A DNA stretch of 64,000 bases. Origin: Calycina herbarum. Taxonomy: Eukaryota; Ascomycota; Leotiomycetes; Helotiales; Pezizellaceae. The DNA lies in contig LLEY01000175.1 of NCBI GenBank assembly GCA_001414485.1, positions 57,275 through 121,274 on the forward strand, given 5' to 3'. The notes below the pieces were generated by a model. The model searched no databases and was not told the DNA's origin. It worked only from the letters and a program-made list of their open reading frames with translations. Below, piece after piece: positions 10,891 to 22,859 of the stretch. Made by a program: the position numbers and the translations under genes. Numbering within the stretch: the first letter of the stretch is position 1; every line of letters begins with the position of its first letter.

Positions 10891-12725
10891 CTAAAGCTCA
10901 TCCTTTGAATCGGCGGATGTGTTGTCATCGGTGTTGGAGTTGCCATCTCCCGAGTTCGAGTTGGTATCTGCTGAGTTATCCGCTAAATTTCCATCACCAG
11001 CTTGATTTTGGCTATCTGCTGAATTGCTATTCCCCGAGTTGGAATTAGCATCTTGATTTTGGCTATCCCCTGAATTGCTATCCCCCAAGTTGGAATTAGC
11101 ATCTTGATTTTGGCTTTCTCCCGAGTTACTATTATCGGATATATGTTCTCCTTCCTGGTTATCGGCAGAATTCCCAGAGTTAATATCACCTCCTTGGGAA
11201 ACCCCTGAGCCTCCAGATATGGTGTCGGACGTGTTATCTGCGGTGCTGTCGCCTGCTTGGTTGTCGTTTGAATTCTGGTTGTCCCCAGTATTCTGCCAAT
11301 TCTCACCGTCCTGTGAGCCGCTCGAATTCCCCTGCCCATCCGAACTAGGGTCTGCAGTTTGTTGACTATTGCTGGTGTCTTGGGAGTCATCCTGGGTTGG
11401 ATTTGAGTTGTCGGTTTGTGAATTATCAGCTTGAGAATTGACATTTCCTTGTTGATTGCCGTTTCCCGAGATATTGTCGACCCCCTCCTGGACGTCGGAA
11501 TTGTCACTGCTACCCGGATTTCTATTATCGACTAGTGAGTTCTTGTCTCCTTGTTGACTTCCCGCATCTCCAGAGTTTCCGGAGTTTTCTTCATTGGTTT
11601 GTGGGCTGTCCACCTGAGAGTTGTCCCCTTGCTGACCGTTTCCAGAAGCATTATCGTTCTGTTGGTTTTCATTATCACCCTGGTGATCCCCTGTGGAATC
11701 CTCGGATTTGTTGTCAGTTTGCTGGTCAGTTGTAGAATCACCAGAATCCTTTGATTTTCCGTCGTTGGACTCTTGGGAGTTATCGTCACCTCCTTGTTGG
11801 CGATCCGAATTGCCGTTGTCGCCCCTTGAAGTTTGGTCTCCCTGTTGATTATTTGATAAACCTTTCGAATCCCCATTGTCTGTTTGATCCGTTCCCTGGT
11901 TATTGGATGCATCTCCAGCGTTGTTGTTTCCCCCTTGAGAATTGTTATTATTTTGCTGGTCATCCCCTGTGCCACTGGAATTGCTATCTCCGGATTCTGT
12001 ATCTTGAGGGTTATTCGGTTTTGGTGGATGGGTAAAGGGTTTCGCGCTACTCTGGAGCTCCTTCAGCCCTTTGCACTTTCCTGGCTCAACATTGAAACCG
12101 ATACCCAGAGCATGTCCCTCACATACCCCATAACAACACTCTTCCTGTTTCATGCAACTAGCCCTTCTTCGCCACACTTTATCCCTCCGCCAGCCACACA
12201 TTTACCCACCAACCATAAATCCACCTTACAATTCCCAGAACAACAAGCTGAGTTTGACGAGCAAGTCAGCCCAAGAGCATTGCATTCTCCCGGCAAACAA
12301 TAATTCCCACCATCCATGGGCGTACACTGAAGCGCTCCATCACACTTCTTTGGATAATCCGCTCCACAATAACCTCCTACTCTGCCATCATCCTCAGCAC
12401 AAATCCACACGCGATCCTTCGAGTTTTCCTGGTGAAAACGACAAACCAAACCGCTATTGCAATCCTGTACTCCCTTGCATCTGAATCCACCAGTGCCTTG
12501 GGGGATCTTGCATATGCCATTCACACAATTGTTCAGGATGCACTCGGAGTTTTTCTCGCATTTGTCTTCGGAAACTCCTTTCAATATGCAATCCTTATTT
12601 TTACTGCAATAACGTAGATCATCGGAACAATCGTTGTTGGTGGTACATTTCTGGGGGGATTTCCATACTGAGAAGGAAATCGAATTTGAAGCAAAAGCAA
12701 TAAGGATAAGTATTGAGAGATGCAT
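10891..12725 (-). CDS. Secreted cysteine-rich (knottin-like) protein with disordered tail and C-terminal KDEL; apparent frameshift
   Basis: I do not recognise the family. The Met at 12725 begins a good signal peptide (MHLSILILIAFASNSISF); the open frame also extends to 12803, but that would bury the signal. About 185 residues with many cysteines follow. Two units share the spacing C-x6-C-x5-CC-x3-C, each followed by GKC, a pattern like inhibitor cystine knots. The second unit runs across a frame break near 12162-12164: its first part is in one frame and its CxxxxxCC part in the next, as if one base of a G run were missing. Downstream, about 370 residues are almost only Ser, Asn, Asp, Gln, Gly and Thr, with 17-residue repeats (51 bp, 11041-11142), and the protein ends ...SKDEL. 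KDEL is an ER-retrieval signal. A 65-bp intron could also join the frames, but it would remove the conserved cysteines. Whether it is a sequencing error, a pseudogene or real is open. Confidence 0.6.
10998..11142 (-). repeat. 51-bp coding tandem repeat
   Basis: GGAATTAGCATCTTGATTTT recurs exactly 51 bases apart at 11041 and 11092, and a more diverged unit precedes them. It encodes a 17-residue SQNQDANSNxGxSN-type repeat in the tail of the cysteine-rich protein. Such repeats change length easily between strains. Confidence 0.75.
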
Positions 12726-14596
12726 GATGAAGTAACCTGGTGATTGAGAACTTGTAAACAGAACTGGTGGAAATGTAACTTCGAATAAACTTATGGACTT
12801 CAAATATATGGACTTATTTCCCCATCACCTCGAGTCACATAGACTCTTCCTCGGCTTTATATTCATTTGCATGCTATAAACTGATCGGCGACCAGTGCTG
12901 ATTCTTTCTATCTCGAAAATACGAAGATGGTGCCACCTTGTAGAATCAAGTGGGAACCAGAAAGCGAAAGTGTACAAGGAAAAAACAAAAGCTGGACATC
13001 TGGTGTCGATCGTTCCCTAAAGTAAGAGAATTGTCACACATAGGAAAGATAAACGTGATCTAAATTGCTGGTATTTGGGATGAAAAATGCAGCTAGAAAA
13101 CGTACAAGAAGTACTACGAAAAGAAACAAAAACACCAAATGTAGATCTTTTCCCGAGAAGTAACTTCTTCTAATCTTTCTTCGTATATTACTGGGCGCGT
13201 GCTCTACTCCGGGAAATTCCCAGGTGACATTGCAGAGAATACGTTCCGGTGTCGTTGGTACAATATCGGGTACATTTTTGTGCGATTGTCGCTCGGCACC
13301 TCGGTTTGAACTTTTTGTCTAGTAATTCATGAGTCAGCTATAATATGCGATTGTGGATTTAGGGGTAATACTGGATTGGTAAACATTGAGGTGTTGGATG
13401 TTAAGCGAGAGTGGACGAGAATTAGTGAAAAGAATAGAAATATTAAGGCGACTTCCTTAACTCTTGCTTAAAGCACTAAGGTATACTTGTAGCATGGGAT
13501 TGGGTACTTTGTATTTGCAAAAGTCTGCGTTTTATCACGTTGTTGACTTAAGCGCCCTTCGCGCACCAACACAAGGGGTTGTAAGAATTCGTGACTATAG
13601 TGCAAGGCACTTGACATTCTATAACAATTATTCTAACGCTTCTGGATGTACTAGGAGCTTGAAAAAAATCATACCAGAATTGTGAGATAATCGAATTAAT
13701 TTTCCGAATCTTGCTTGAATAATCGAGGGAGCAGAGTAGCGGACTTGGACTCTGGACCAGTTACGAATTCATGCACCGGTTGGTACAGTGTTGGCATTTG
13801 AGGCGGCCACGAAAGACAATTTACAAGAATATTTCAAATTACGTTTCTTCTTCCAAACCATTCGAAAATTCGAACGAATCAATTACAATTACACCCCGAT
13901 GGCTAGATTAATTAGAGAATGTGAAGTGAACTTTTGGAAATTTAGTTAGGAATTTTCTGCTACTCAATTACTATGGCAATCTTTTCAAGAAATCACATGA
14001 GGCAGCCCGTGTTCAGCCTCCCATTACCTCTAGCATCAATTTGAATCTCGAGCCTATAGAAATGGCTGAGCATCCATCAACAACCCCCAAGTTGAGAAAT
14101 GAACTCAAATGTTCTCCCAAAAGGGTGAACTCAAAACCAAACGACGAGATTTCTCTCTTTAACATTATGTCACAAGTATACATCTTTAATTCGTAAATAG
14201 CTCCCTACAACCCTTCTATCTTACCCCTCCGGAGCCTAAACCCAGGAATACAAACCTCCACACACCCACATACCAACAGTGACACCACTGTATCACCATA
14301 TAAATCCGGATTTCCACTCAATGCCCCTTCCACCCCATCACGAAACTCTCCGATGTAGTGTCACCTTCCACAAACAACCATACGACCTACACCCCCTTCT
14401 CCCCCCCTCCATCTTCTCAGCCTTACAAGCAGCTTGGCCGTGCGAAACACGTAAATACCCCTCTCACCAAACCCAAAAACTGGTAACGAACCTGATTGGA
14501 AATCTCGCACATCACGGTAAGAAAAAAACATCCTAACAAATAAATGTGCGACTAGCACATGCACACATGCACACATGCACACCCAGGATTAAGATA
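12726..14596. other. Intergenic, no gene seen
   Basis: The first part is the upstream region of the cysteine-rich gene. Open frames here are short and unconvincing. A small CACATG(CA) microsatellite lies at about 14558-14582, just before the inverted-repeat element. Confidence 0.5.
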
Positions 14597-15118
14597 CAGT
14601 GAGTTGCGAGTTAAGCTTGAATTTGCCCACTTTTTTTGTAATCCGAGCTTTTTAAGAAAATTCCTTGATTTCCCCCCTTTTTAGGCACTCTTTTACCTAT
14701 TGATTAATAACAATATATAATATACTATTTATAAGAATAGGAAAGAAGAGGCTTATATTTCCCCTTATACTCTATAAACTTTATAGGATAAAAACAGATA
14801 ATTTTATATCTGCCTTAATTTTTATAGGGTCTTGGTATAGAGCCTATCGACCTTATAAGGGCAATGAAATTTTTTTTAAGAAAAGGGGTTATTTTAAGAA
14901 TTATTTATCTTTTAGTTTACTTTTATTATACTTACTTTGAATTAATAAATTATATAGAAGAGAGATAATTAGATATAGCGCTTCTTTCTAGCTAGGCCTT
15001 GTCTCTTTTAGAGTACTTTTATTTTCTGTCTTTTAAAGAAAAGAGGGAGAAAGCCTTGATAAAAAAAAAGCTTGGATTACAAAAAAAGTGGGCAAATTCA
15101 AGCTTAACTAACTCACTG
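14597..15118. mobile_element. Non-autonomous inverted-repeat element (Tc1/mariner- or pogo-like, MITE-sized)
   Basis: The two ends are near-perfect inverted repeats of about 50 bases: the left end reads CAGTGAGTT then AAGCTTGAATTTGCCCAC and a T run, and the right end is its complement. Each end is flanked by the dinucleotide TA, as expected for Tc1/mariner-superfamily insertion. The left repeat has three extra bases (GCG) near its start. The 522-bp interior is extremely AT-rich and has no transposase frame, so the element would need help in trans. The TpA-rich interior is consistent with RIP decay. Confidence 0.85.
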
Positions 15119-15873
15119 TACATCGGTAGACTGTCCGGTACTGTACGAATAGAAGCTCCTGCATTCCGTATTCCGAACTAGTGTGGTTGGACAACCTTTC
15201 TCACTCAAATTCGCATGAAAAGACCAACTTGCACTTCTTCACCATGTCTCAACTTCCACATCCCCGCCTCTTACGCACTCCGCTTATTGGTTAAAAGTAC
15301 ATCTCTTTTCCCCAATCGGTAACATGCGGTAGGCACGTCAAGACGTCCTCATGCAAGCCATGCATTGACGACCCACCTCGGGTTACATCGCCTGGTTGGA
15401 ACCCCCTGTAACAAAATCCTGGAAGTTCTTCAACACCTCTCGTCGTACAGATGCTACGCCGTAGAGATATCTGGGGTTCTGGAGTACCTCCGTGCCTCCG
15501 TAACTTTACGGTCTTTACCCTGTTTCTGCGGACTGAAAGTCAAGACCCAGACCTAAGGAAGGCTTTGTGTAGTACAGAAGCTGATTTGATATACTACAGT
15601 TACAACATAAGAAATACATCATTATCCTCCCAACCATTTCCTCCAAACCATCCCATAGGTAATTACTCCAAATCCAGACAAGAGGTGCCAAACCAAACCA
15701 AAAAAAGACACAAACCAAGACAACTATTTTACCCCGACCTTCCTTCCTTTCGCCCCAAAGCCCTCAAGCCTCATTCCCAAAACAGTACAAACCCCAAACC
15801 CCCAAGTTTTCACCCATCCAACTCGACCAGCCGAGCCATCCGGTGACATCAGCATCAGCCCAAGTTTCTAAGC
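15119..15873. other. Intergenic, no gene seen
   Basis: This stretch lies between the inverted-repeat element and the 3' end of the receptor gene. Open frames overlap on both strands without coding character. Confidence 0.5.
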
Positions 15874-17259
15874 TTACGGATGGAAAAAGGTCTTCCCATC
15901 CCGATCCACCCCAGTTTGTTGCACAGTAATACCAATTGACTTCGTAACCACAATATTATTGTCCCCTTTCTCAATATCTTCTCTCCACGGTGCGAAGCCC
16001 TGCGAAGCCGTTGAAGAACTGGGGCTAGTGACTGGTGCGCTGCTTCTGGTGGGAGAGAACATTTCAACGTTGGTTGCGTGCGAGCCGCCTTGGGCGTAAG
16101 CCCTTGAGCCTGTATCGATTGTTCGCTCGTACCCTCGTCGTGAGGTGGAGGTAAATAGATTGGGGAAGACTTTTGCGACGACGGGACGGATGGTTTGGAG
16201 AGAGGCGCAGATGATTCCGGTGTTGATTTCTATGGTTGACCACATTCCACTGTTGATATTTTTGACTGTGCATGATTTGTTAGAGTGTGTACCCTGAATC
16301 TCTCAGTGACGAAAATACTTACGAATAAGATCATCCGCCGTCGATGCTGCATAAAGACTTTGTAGTCGAAGGATACTGACCAAGCACGCGCTGTGAAATG
16401 TTAGCGAATCTCTTCTTGTTTACGAGACCATTCAACTTACAATCCTCCAAGTGCAAAAATACCCACCAGTAAGATCTTCTGATTCTTTGGTATGACCAAT
16501 TTCAACAAAACCGGTATTGGAAGTGCCAGCAAAACAATATCGGTAAATATCGAGAAAGAAGCGTTGAAAAACCAGAGGAATCGTTTGTCAACACAGTGAC
16601 CATTCGTGATTGTGAGGTCCCAGAAGGCCGAAACGGGAGAGCAAGCGAAAATTGAGATTCCCAAGGACTCTATTCCAAAACCAATAACAAGCGCCATGGC
16701 AATCCAGCAGTAATATCTGATTCTTCCAGATGTGAACACCCTCATGTATTGCAGCACGATTGCAAACTTCGTGAGTGTAAGAGAGATGTTGTAGAAAATA
16801 ATCGCTACAAATAGACTCTGACACAGATATTGTTAGCTGAGAAGTAGTAAATAAATTCACATCGACTTGCCTTCAAGAACTCTTCCTTATCTTCCAGTGA
16901 CAGTGTTGGACTAGGCTTCCCTAAACCATATCTTGCTTCTGTGATTTATCAAATGAGTAAATATCTCTGGAGTTTAAGGGATGATTAGCAGCACACCTCG
17001 AATAGTTGCCGCCAGCACCCCAAGGGAGCAGATCTAGATGGCAGTATTAGTGTCAATTTCTAAAGTCTTTCATTGCTAATTGAAAATATATTAGAACGCT
17101 TACCATGGACGCAACAATAGCAACTTCATCGCGCCTCCCAATCTTGGTGAACCCAAATCTCGCTACTAACCTTAACCCAACAAAGAATATGGCGAAGAAA
17201 GTGAAAACGGTCGAGACCGCAACCACCTTCACGGCCCCTGATGATAGTGAAGAACTCAT
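15874..17259 (-). CDS. Rhodopsin-domain integral membrane protein (SAT4/PTH11-like family)
   Basis: This is a seven-helix membrane protein of the fungal rhodopsin-domain family, which includes PTH11-type receptors; its ligand is unknown. Six exons are inferred on the minus strand: 17259-17104, 17033-16997, 16938-16871, 16817-16441, 16390-16323 and 16265-15874, giving 365 residues. TM1 follows the N-terminus directly (VVAVSTVFTFFAIFFVGLR), and GRRDEVAIVASM matches the usual loop and start of TM2. The helix with FYNISLTLTKFAIVLQYMR and the CVDKRFLWFFNASFSIFTD segment are typical. The last helix has SGMWSTIEINTGIICASL, a family landmark, followed by a cytosolic Ser-rich tail. Intron 3 (16818-16870) has a GC donor (GCAAGT) rather than GT; the frame joins cleanly there. 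No CFEM domain is present at the N-terminus. Confidence 0.85.
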
Positions 17260-19208
17260 GAAGGACCCGTTACTTGGTAATGGTTTTGCTGAAGAGCTCT
17301 ATTCTCCGAGCCAAGCGGAGAAGAAGGATGCTAGCGGTATCATATATGTGGAGCTAAGCTGATCATTTTCTGAACTTACCAATTCTATGGTAGTACGTAG
17401 AACAGGGTCAGTGCAAAGTCTTGCATGGAAGACTGGCCGAGTCCATCAAACGTCGACACGGGTGAGAGGGAAACAACCGAATAAACCCTGACAGCTTACT
17501 CTTCGTAGGGATTTCCTCCTGGTTCAGAGACCAGTTTCGTCAGTGTAACCCCTGGCTTCTGAGGGGAACTTTGAACCCCAACCGCCGATTATCAGCGGGC
17601 AAGAACCTCCAGTTACACCAACCCCCACACATTACGATTTTGATACTCATCCCTTACCGTATATTGAATGCCCGTGCTACTCGCATGGGCAATTATGACG
17701 AGCAAGAGGCCATAATAGGTCTAGGGAGCGTCAAATATCCGGGGGGATGGAAGCTAGTAGCGGTTCGGGAGTCTTCCGACAGCCGGTACAGAAGTACAGC
17801 TGCACCAGTCAGGCACAGCATAGTTATTTGGAACCTCTGAGACCCTGGGAGCAATACATAAGCTGGTGCAGCTGCATACATTGTGGAGGGACAAAGCGTT
17901 TCAAAAATTGAAGTGGTTTGCTGTGGTATCGCGAGTCGCGCGCACACAGACGAGGCGATTCTTCTTGGTCGTGGCTTGAATACAACCAGAATCTGTTAAA
18001 AAGACCCGTTAGTACAACACCTTCAGGAAGCTTTATAATGGCTAGCGTGCCAGCAATTTGGGAAGACTCACAGAACAGCATTCTCTAAAGTATCTCGTAT
18101 ATCACATTTGAGAAGTAAATGGGATTGTTTGCGTGAGGCACAGAATGCTGCCGATCAACCAGAGCTGGATTCCAGAATCAGACGACCCAGATTCGGACAA
18201 GCCACCGTTTGGTGTCATGGAACATCACCGCAATCGGTGGTATTCCAATTGGCTAACAAGAATCAGAGGCATACTCAAAATTCCAAAACTTCGTATGGAC
18301 ATCGCAGATGAACATCAGACATCAGAAAAACACGACAGTAGTACGAACAATACACTGTCTTCATCATTCTAGCCTCGACTGTGCAGCAATACACCGTACA
18401 TTCGATTGAGTCAGAAAGAATGGAAGAGTCCAGTGATTGGGGGTTGCTGCAAGCTGCTACAAGGGGCAGTACTTGATTTCCTCACAGCGAACTTGGTCAG
18501 AATGTAACTGTATCTGGGGATATAACATCTCTTGCATGCTTAACAATTGCTGATGCTGCATATACGCAAAGAGTCTCGCAAACTTCCGCAGACTCGGACT
18601 CTTGCAAATATAAAATATACGCAAGGAAGTCGTTGCGGTTTGCCTTTGCGCCAGATACCAATTCTACTTGTACTTAGGTAGCTGCGCAAGGCTTCGGTAA
18701 CAGAACTTGAAAATAGAAGAATGAGGAAAGACGACGCGCGAAGGAAGCTGACAAGAACTGATCGCGATAAATGTCATCGATCTGTAAGCAGCAGAGAAAA
18801 TAGCAATAGGTAGAAACAGAAATTCAGGTGACCGCCGCTTCGCCGGTGGCGTGAGATATTGGCCGTCAACAGGTTGGCTTCTCTGGTGATTGGTAAACTG
18901 CCAAGGAGGTTGGTTTTCTGGATGTAAATCGTCGAAATTTGAGGGCAGAAACAGGGGACCGAGCCGATGAGGTTGATTATTGTTGTTGATATTGTTGAAG
19001 GGGTCCAGTTGGTGTTGAGAAGGAGGAAGTGGTGTTGGAGAAATAAAGATGCTGTACGGACTAGTACTCCCGTCCACTCCATCAAGGTGCGCCTTCCTGG
19101 GAAAATGCCGACGGCTTCCCCTCCCGAACTGCCGCCCAGAAACAGAAACCAGAAACCACTTAACGCGTCGCGTTCTCCCTCAACCCTCATCGTACAACCA
19201 AGGATGAA
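17260..19208. other. Divergent intergenic region upstream of the receptor gene and PMS1
   Basis: Nearly 2 kb separate the two start codons. Short open frames near 18.1-18.4 kb and 18.7-19.2 kb lack recognisable domains, and I call no gene. The end next to PMS1 carries an ACGCGT site. Confidence 0.5.
19163..19168. promoter_or_regulatory. ACGCGT (MCB-like) site upstream of PMS1
   Basis: ACGCGTCGCG begins about 45 bp before the PMS1 start codon. ACGCGT is the MluI cell-cycle box bound by MBF in yeasts, where it drives S-phase expression of replication and repair genes. A regulatory role here is inferred. Confidence 0.4.
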
Positions 19209-22200
19209 ATGGCCACCATAAAAGCAATTGAAGGCCGGACAGTTCACCAGATCCAGTCCGGTCAGGTCATCGTTGACCTCTGTTCCGTCGTCAAAGAGCT
19301 GGTAGAGAATAGTCTCGATGCCGGCGCAACAAGCATTGGTAGGCGCTTCATCAACAGCTTCATGCGAGCTTGCCCAGAAGTATTAAATACTTGCTAACCG
19401 TTCTGTACAGATGTCCGCTTCAAGAATCAAGGGCTGGAGTCAATAGAAGTGCAGGATAATGGCGACGGCATTTCTCCCCAAAACTACGAGACACTGGCCC
19501 TCAAACACCACACCTCGAAACTCTCTACCTATTCCGACCTCACGACTTTGCAGACATTTGGCTTCCGCGGTGAAGCGTTGTCCTCCTTGTGCGCCCTATC
19601 CCAATTCTCCGTGACGACGTGTCGAGCGGAGGATGCTCCAAAGGGAACCAAGTTGGAATTCGAGATTTCCGGGAAACTGAAAGGCACGAGCGTGGTAGCA
19701 GCGCAGAAGGGCACAACAGTCTCCGTCGAGAACCTTTTCAACAACCTCCCAGTCAGGCGACGAGAATTAGAGCGCAACATAAAGCGGGAATGGGGTCGGG
19801 TGGTGGGGGTTCTAGGTCAATACGCTTGCATTCAAACCGGAATCAAGTTCTCTGTCTCCCAACAGGCTGGAAAGGGCAAAAAGACCGCCTTGTTTTCAAC
19901 CAAGGGGAACAAAACCACCCGGGAGAATATTGTCAATGTGTTTGGTGCAAAGACCCTCACAGCTTTGGTTCCCCTGGATCTGAATTTGGAATTGGAGGCT
20001 ACAAGTGCCCCCAGCCAGAGATGGAGCACACAAGAAGATGGAGGGAACAAGAATATTCAAATAGTTGGTCACATATCACGTCCAGCATCGGGGGAAGGCA
20101 GGCAAACTCCAGATAGGCAGATGTTTTTCGTCAACGCAAGACCTTGTGGATTGCCGCAAGTGGCCAAGGCATTCAACGAAGTGTACAAGTCGTACAATGC
20201 CTCACAATCTCCTTTCATATTTGCCAACATTGAACTCGATACACATTTATATGACGTTAACGTCAGTCCAGACAAAAGAACCATTTTGCTACATGATCAA
20301 ACACGCATGTTGGAGAATTTGAAGGAGGCTCTTGTTGTTCTCTTCGATTCGCAAGATTATACTGTACCTATTTCACAGTTGCCAGCTCAGAAGCGGCCTT
20401 CATACAAGCAATTAACGATTAGTCGTGAACCCTCACTTGCTACGGCATCCCCCAGGAATACACCAAGCTTAAGAGGTGCTCCATCAGAATCTAGTGAAAA
20501 GGGAGATCCTGTTGAGGATTCTCGAAGGGAGCCAAGCACAGATGATGAGGAAGAAAGCCAACCTCGCTCAAAATCTGGTAATTCAGCTGTTTCTCGAAAC
20601 TCCATGAATCGAGATGGAGCGGCGGTCAGTCTCATTTCCAATTGGGCTGCCAAGGGAGCAGAGGAAAGAAGTGAACCGAAAATGCCACCACCCCCAAAGA
20701 TCATAAGTGACCCTGCAGGACTCTCTCGGGAAAAGCAGAGACTAGTTGAAAAGCTAGCAAAGGAACGAGAACAAGCAGAAGAAGAGGATTCTCCTGAAGA
20801 TCCTGCCAGCTCTATCTCTACGGTTCAATCCACTCTTGCTCCTGCAACATACCATCTCCCAATTCCTGTGGCAGATTTCAACGCGCGGCTTGCTGAATTG
20901 GAAAAAGCGAAAAGTCGTTTGCCCGAAGAAGATTCTAGCAAATCAGATGAAGAACCTCCTATACCCGTGCTCCAATCACCTTCGAAAGAGCCACCTCCTT
21001 TAGCAAGTATATTTTCAAGCACCCCGAGATCAAAACGAGGTCCTGCTGAAATAGCGACAATAACCATCGGTGATCATACTACCACTAGTCCCATTGGGAC
21101 TCCAAGCCACAAAATAGATCATAGGCCTAGCATCACCAGTGTCTCACGTCGCTCTCGCATCGCTGCTCCTCGTCGTCCTTCACATGCTCCACTACCCTCT
21201 TTTGGAAGCCGTTTATCACAACGGTTTGCGGCTCCAGGAACACAACAGCAGCAATCACCATCTGCCGAGGATGAAATTGAGGACGAAATTGAGGATGATG
21301 ATCAAGAAGTTGCAGAATCTCCAAGTGGGGCAGCAGCAAGTCCTTCGGCAGACCCAGAAGAAGCCAATGAAACGATAGCCTCAATAGATCCGGAACCTGA
21401 AGATGGAGACCCTGGCATGGAGTTGGATGATAACGCTATAGAAGAGGATGATAACAACGACTCGTACATCGACGAAGCCGAAAAGAAAGCCCGCGAGGAT
21501 GCCAAAGTCCAAAGAATGATCCAAGCAGTAGAAGAAGACTTCATCCAACCCTCCCAAGAAAACATCCTCCGCACAAAAAACCTCATAAAGGGTTCTTCGA
21601 AAAAGAAAGACAGCACCATAAACTTAGTAAAACCACTCCACACGACAATTTCCTCAATAACCCAACAACTCGAGTCTCTCAACCTACTTTTGGACTCCTA
21701 CAACTCCACCAAACCTCTAAAAACGGAGGATGCACCTTTAGACTCGACCCAAGCTGAGGAACAACTCTCCCTCACAATCTCGAAACCTGATTTCGCGCGA
21801 ATGAAAATATGTGGTCAGTTTAATCTCGGTTTCATCCTCGCCTCGAGAATTTCCTCTCTCCAACCCGAAGAAGGAGCTCTGAGGGCGGATGATCTCTTCA
21901 TTATCGATCAACATGCTTCGGATGAGAAATACAACTTCGAGAGGTTACAGAGTACCACAATCGTACAATCTCAACCTCTCGTCCAACCTAAGGTTCTCGA
22001 CCTTACTGCTATGGAAGAAGAAATCGTCCTCGAAAACCTGAAAATCCTCGAAACAAATGGCTTCCTAATATCCTTCGACCACTCTGAGAACTCCGTAGTA
22101 GGGAACCGCTGTTCTCTCCTTGCTCTCCCCCTCTCGCGAGAAACGACATTCTCTCTAACCGATTTGGAAGAACTTATTTCTCTTCTCACTGAAACACCTA

Positions 22201-22649
22201 CCTCTAGTTCGGGGAACAACATTCCTCGACCGAGTAAGGTGAGGAAAATGTTTGCTATGAGAGCTTGTCGGAGTAGTATCATGATTGGGAAGACGCTGTC
22301 AAAGAAACAAATGGAAAATGTTGTTAAGCATATGGGGGAACTTGATAAACCCTGGAATTGTCCGCATGGACGGCCGACTATGAGACATCTTTGTGGGTTG
22401 GGGGTTTGGGATGAACTTGGGTGGAAGGAGGGGGATATAGGGGAGGTGAAGTCTGAGCCTACGGACTGGGCGGGGTATGTGAGAGCTGCGAGGGGCCCAA
22501 ATTCTGATGCGGGGTCATCTATGGGGGAGTTTGAAGGGGATGAGCAGGAAGGAGAAGAAGGTTTTGAGGATGGGGCTGAGGAAGAAGATGAGTTGTTTGT
22601 GAGGGATGATGATGCGGGAGAAGAAGGCAATATGGAAGAAAGTTTTTGA
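19209..22649 (+). CDS. PMS1: DNA mismatch repair protein PMS1 (MutL family)
   Basis: This is the PMS1 subunit of MutL-alpha, which with MLH1 nicks DNA during mismatch repair in the nucleus. Two exons, 19209-19338 and 19411-22649, give 1,122 residues; the 72-bp intron splits the N-terminal ATPase. The GHKL motifs are present: [12 protein letters not shown] (motif I), QDNGDGI (II) and [12 protein letters not shown] (III). A poorly conserved linker of about 400 residues, rich in Ser, Pro, Asp and Glu, covers roughly residues 350-760. The C-terminal endonuclease shows [14 protein letters not shown] near residue 876, [12 protein letters not shown] near 993 and [11 protein letters not shown] near 1027, which together form the metal site of the active PMS1/PMS2 type. 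The protein ends in an unusually acidic tail. The start is fixed by the family N-terminus ([18 protein letters not shown]). Confidence 0.97.
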
Positions 22650-22859
22650 AAAACAAACACATACATAGTATTCGCAATTATCTGTCTCTCTTGAGATAAT
22701 GTACAGAAACCCAAACCCTCCCATAGATACCCAATCCCTGACATAGAACCATTTTCAATCATTTCCCAAACACAAAAGCATATCCAAACTCTGCATCCCA
22801 AGACGCCGGGAAAATCCAAAGTTCCAAGCACGAAAACACAAAAAACCAATAAACATTAT

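Noticed and set aside
13464..13685. 73-codon open frame in the 12.7-14.6 kb intergenic region
   Set aside because: No family features, no introns or neighbours that support it, and length within chance expectation.
21971..22849. 292-codon minus-strand frame opposite the PMS1 C-terminus
   Set aside because: It mirrors the PMS1 endonuclease domain, whose motifs are intact on the plus strand; the Ser-rich translation comes from the antisense of acidic codons.
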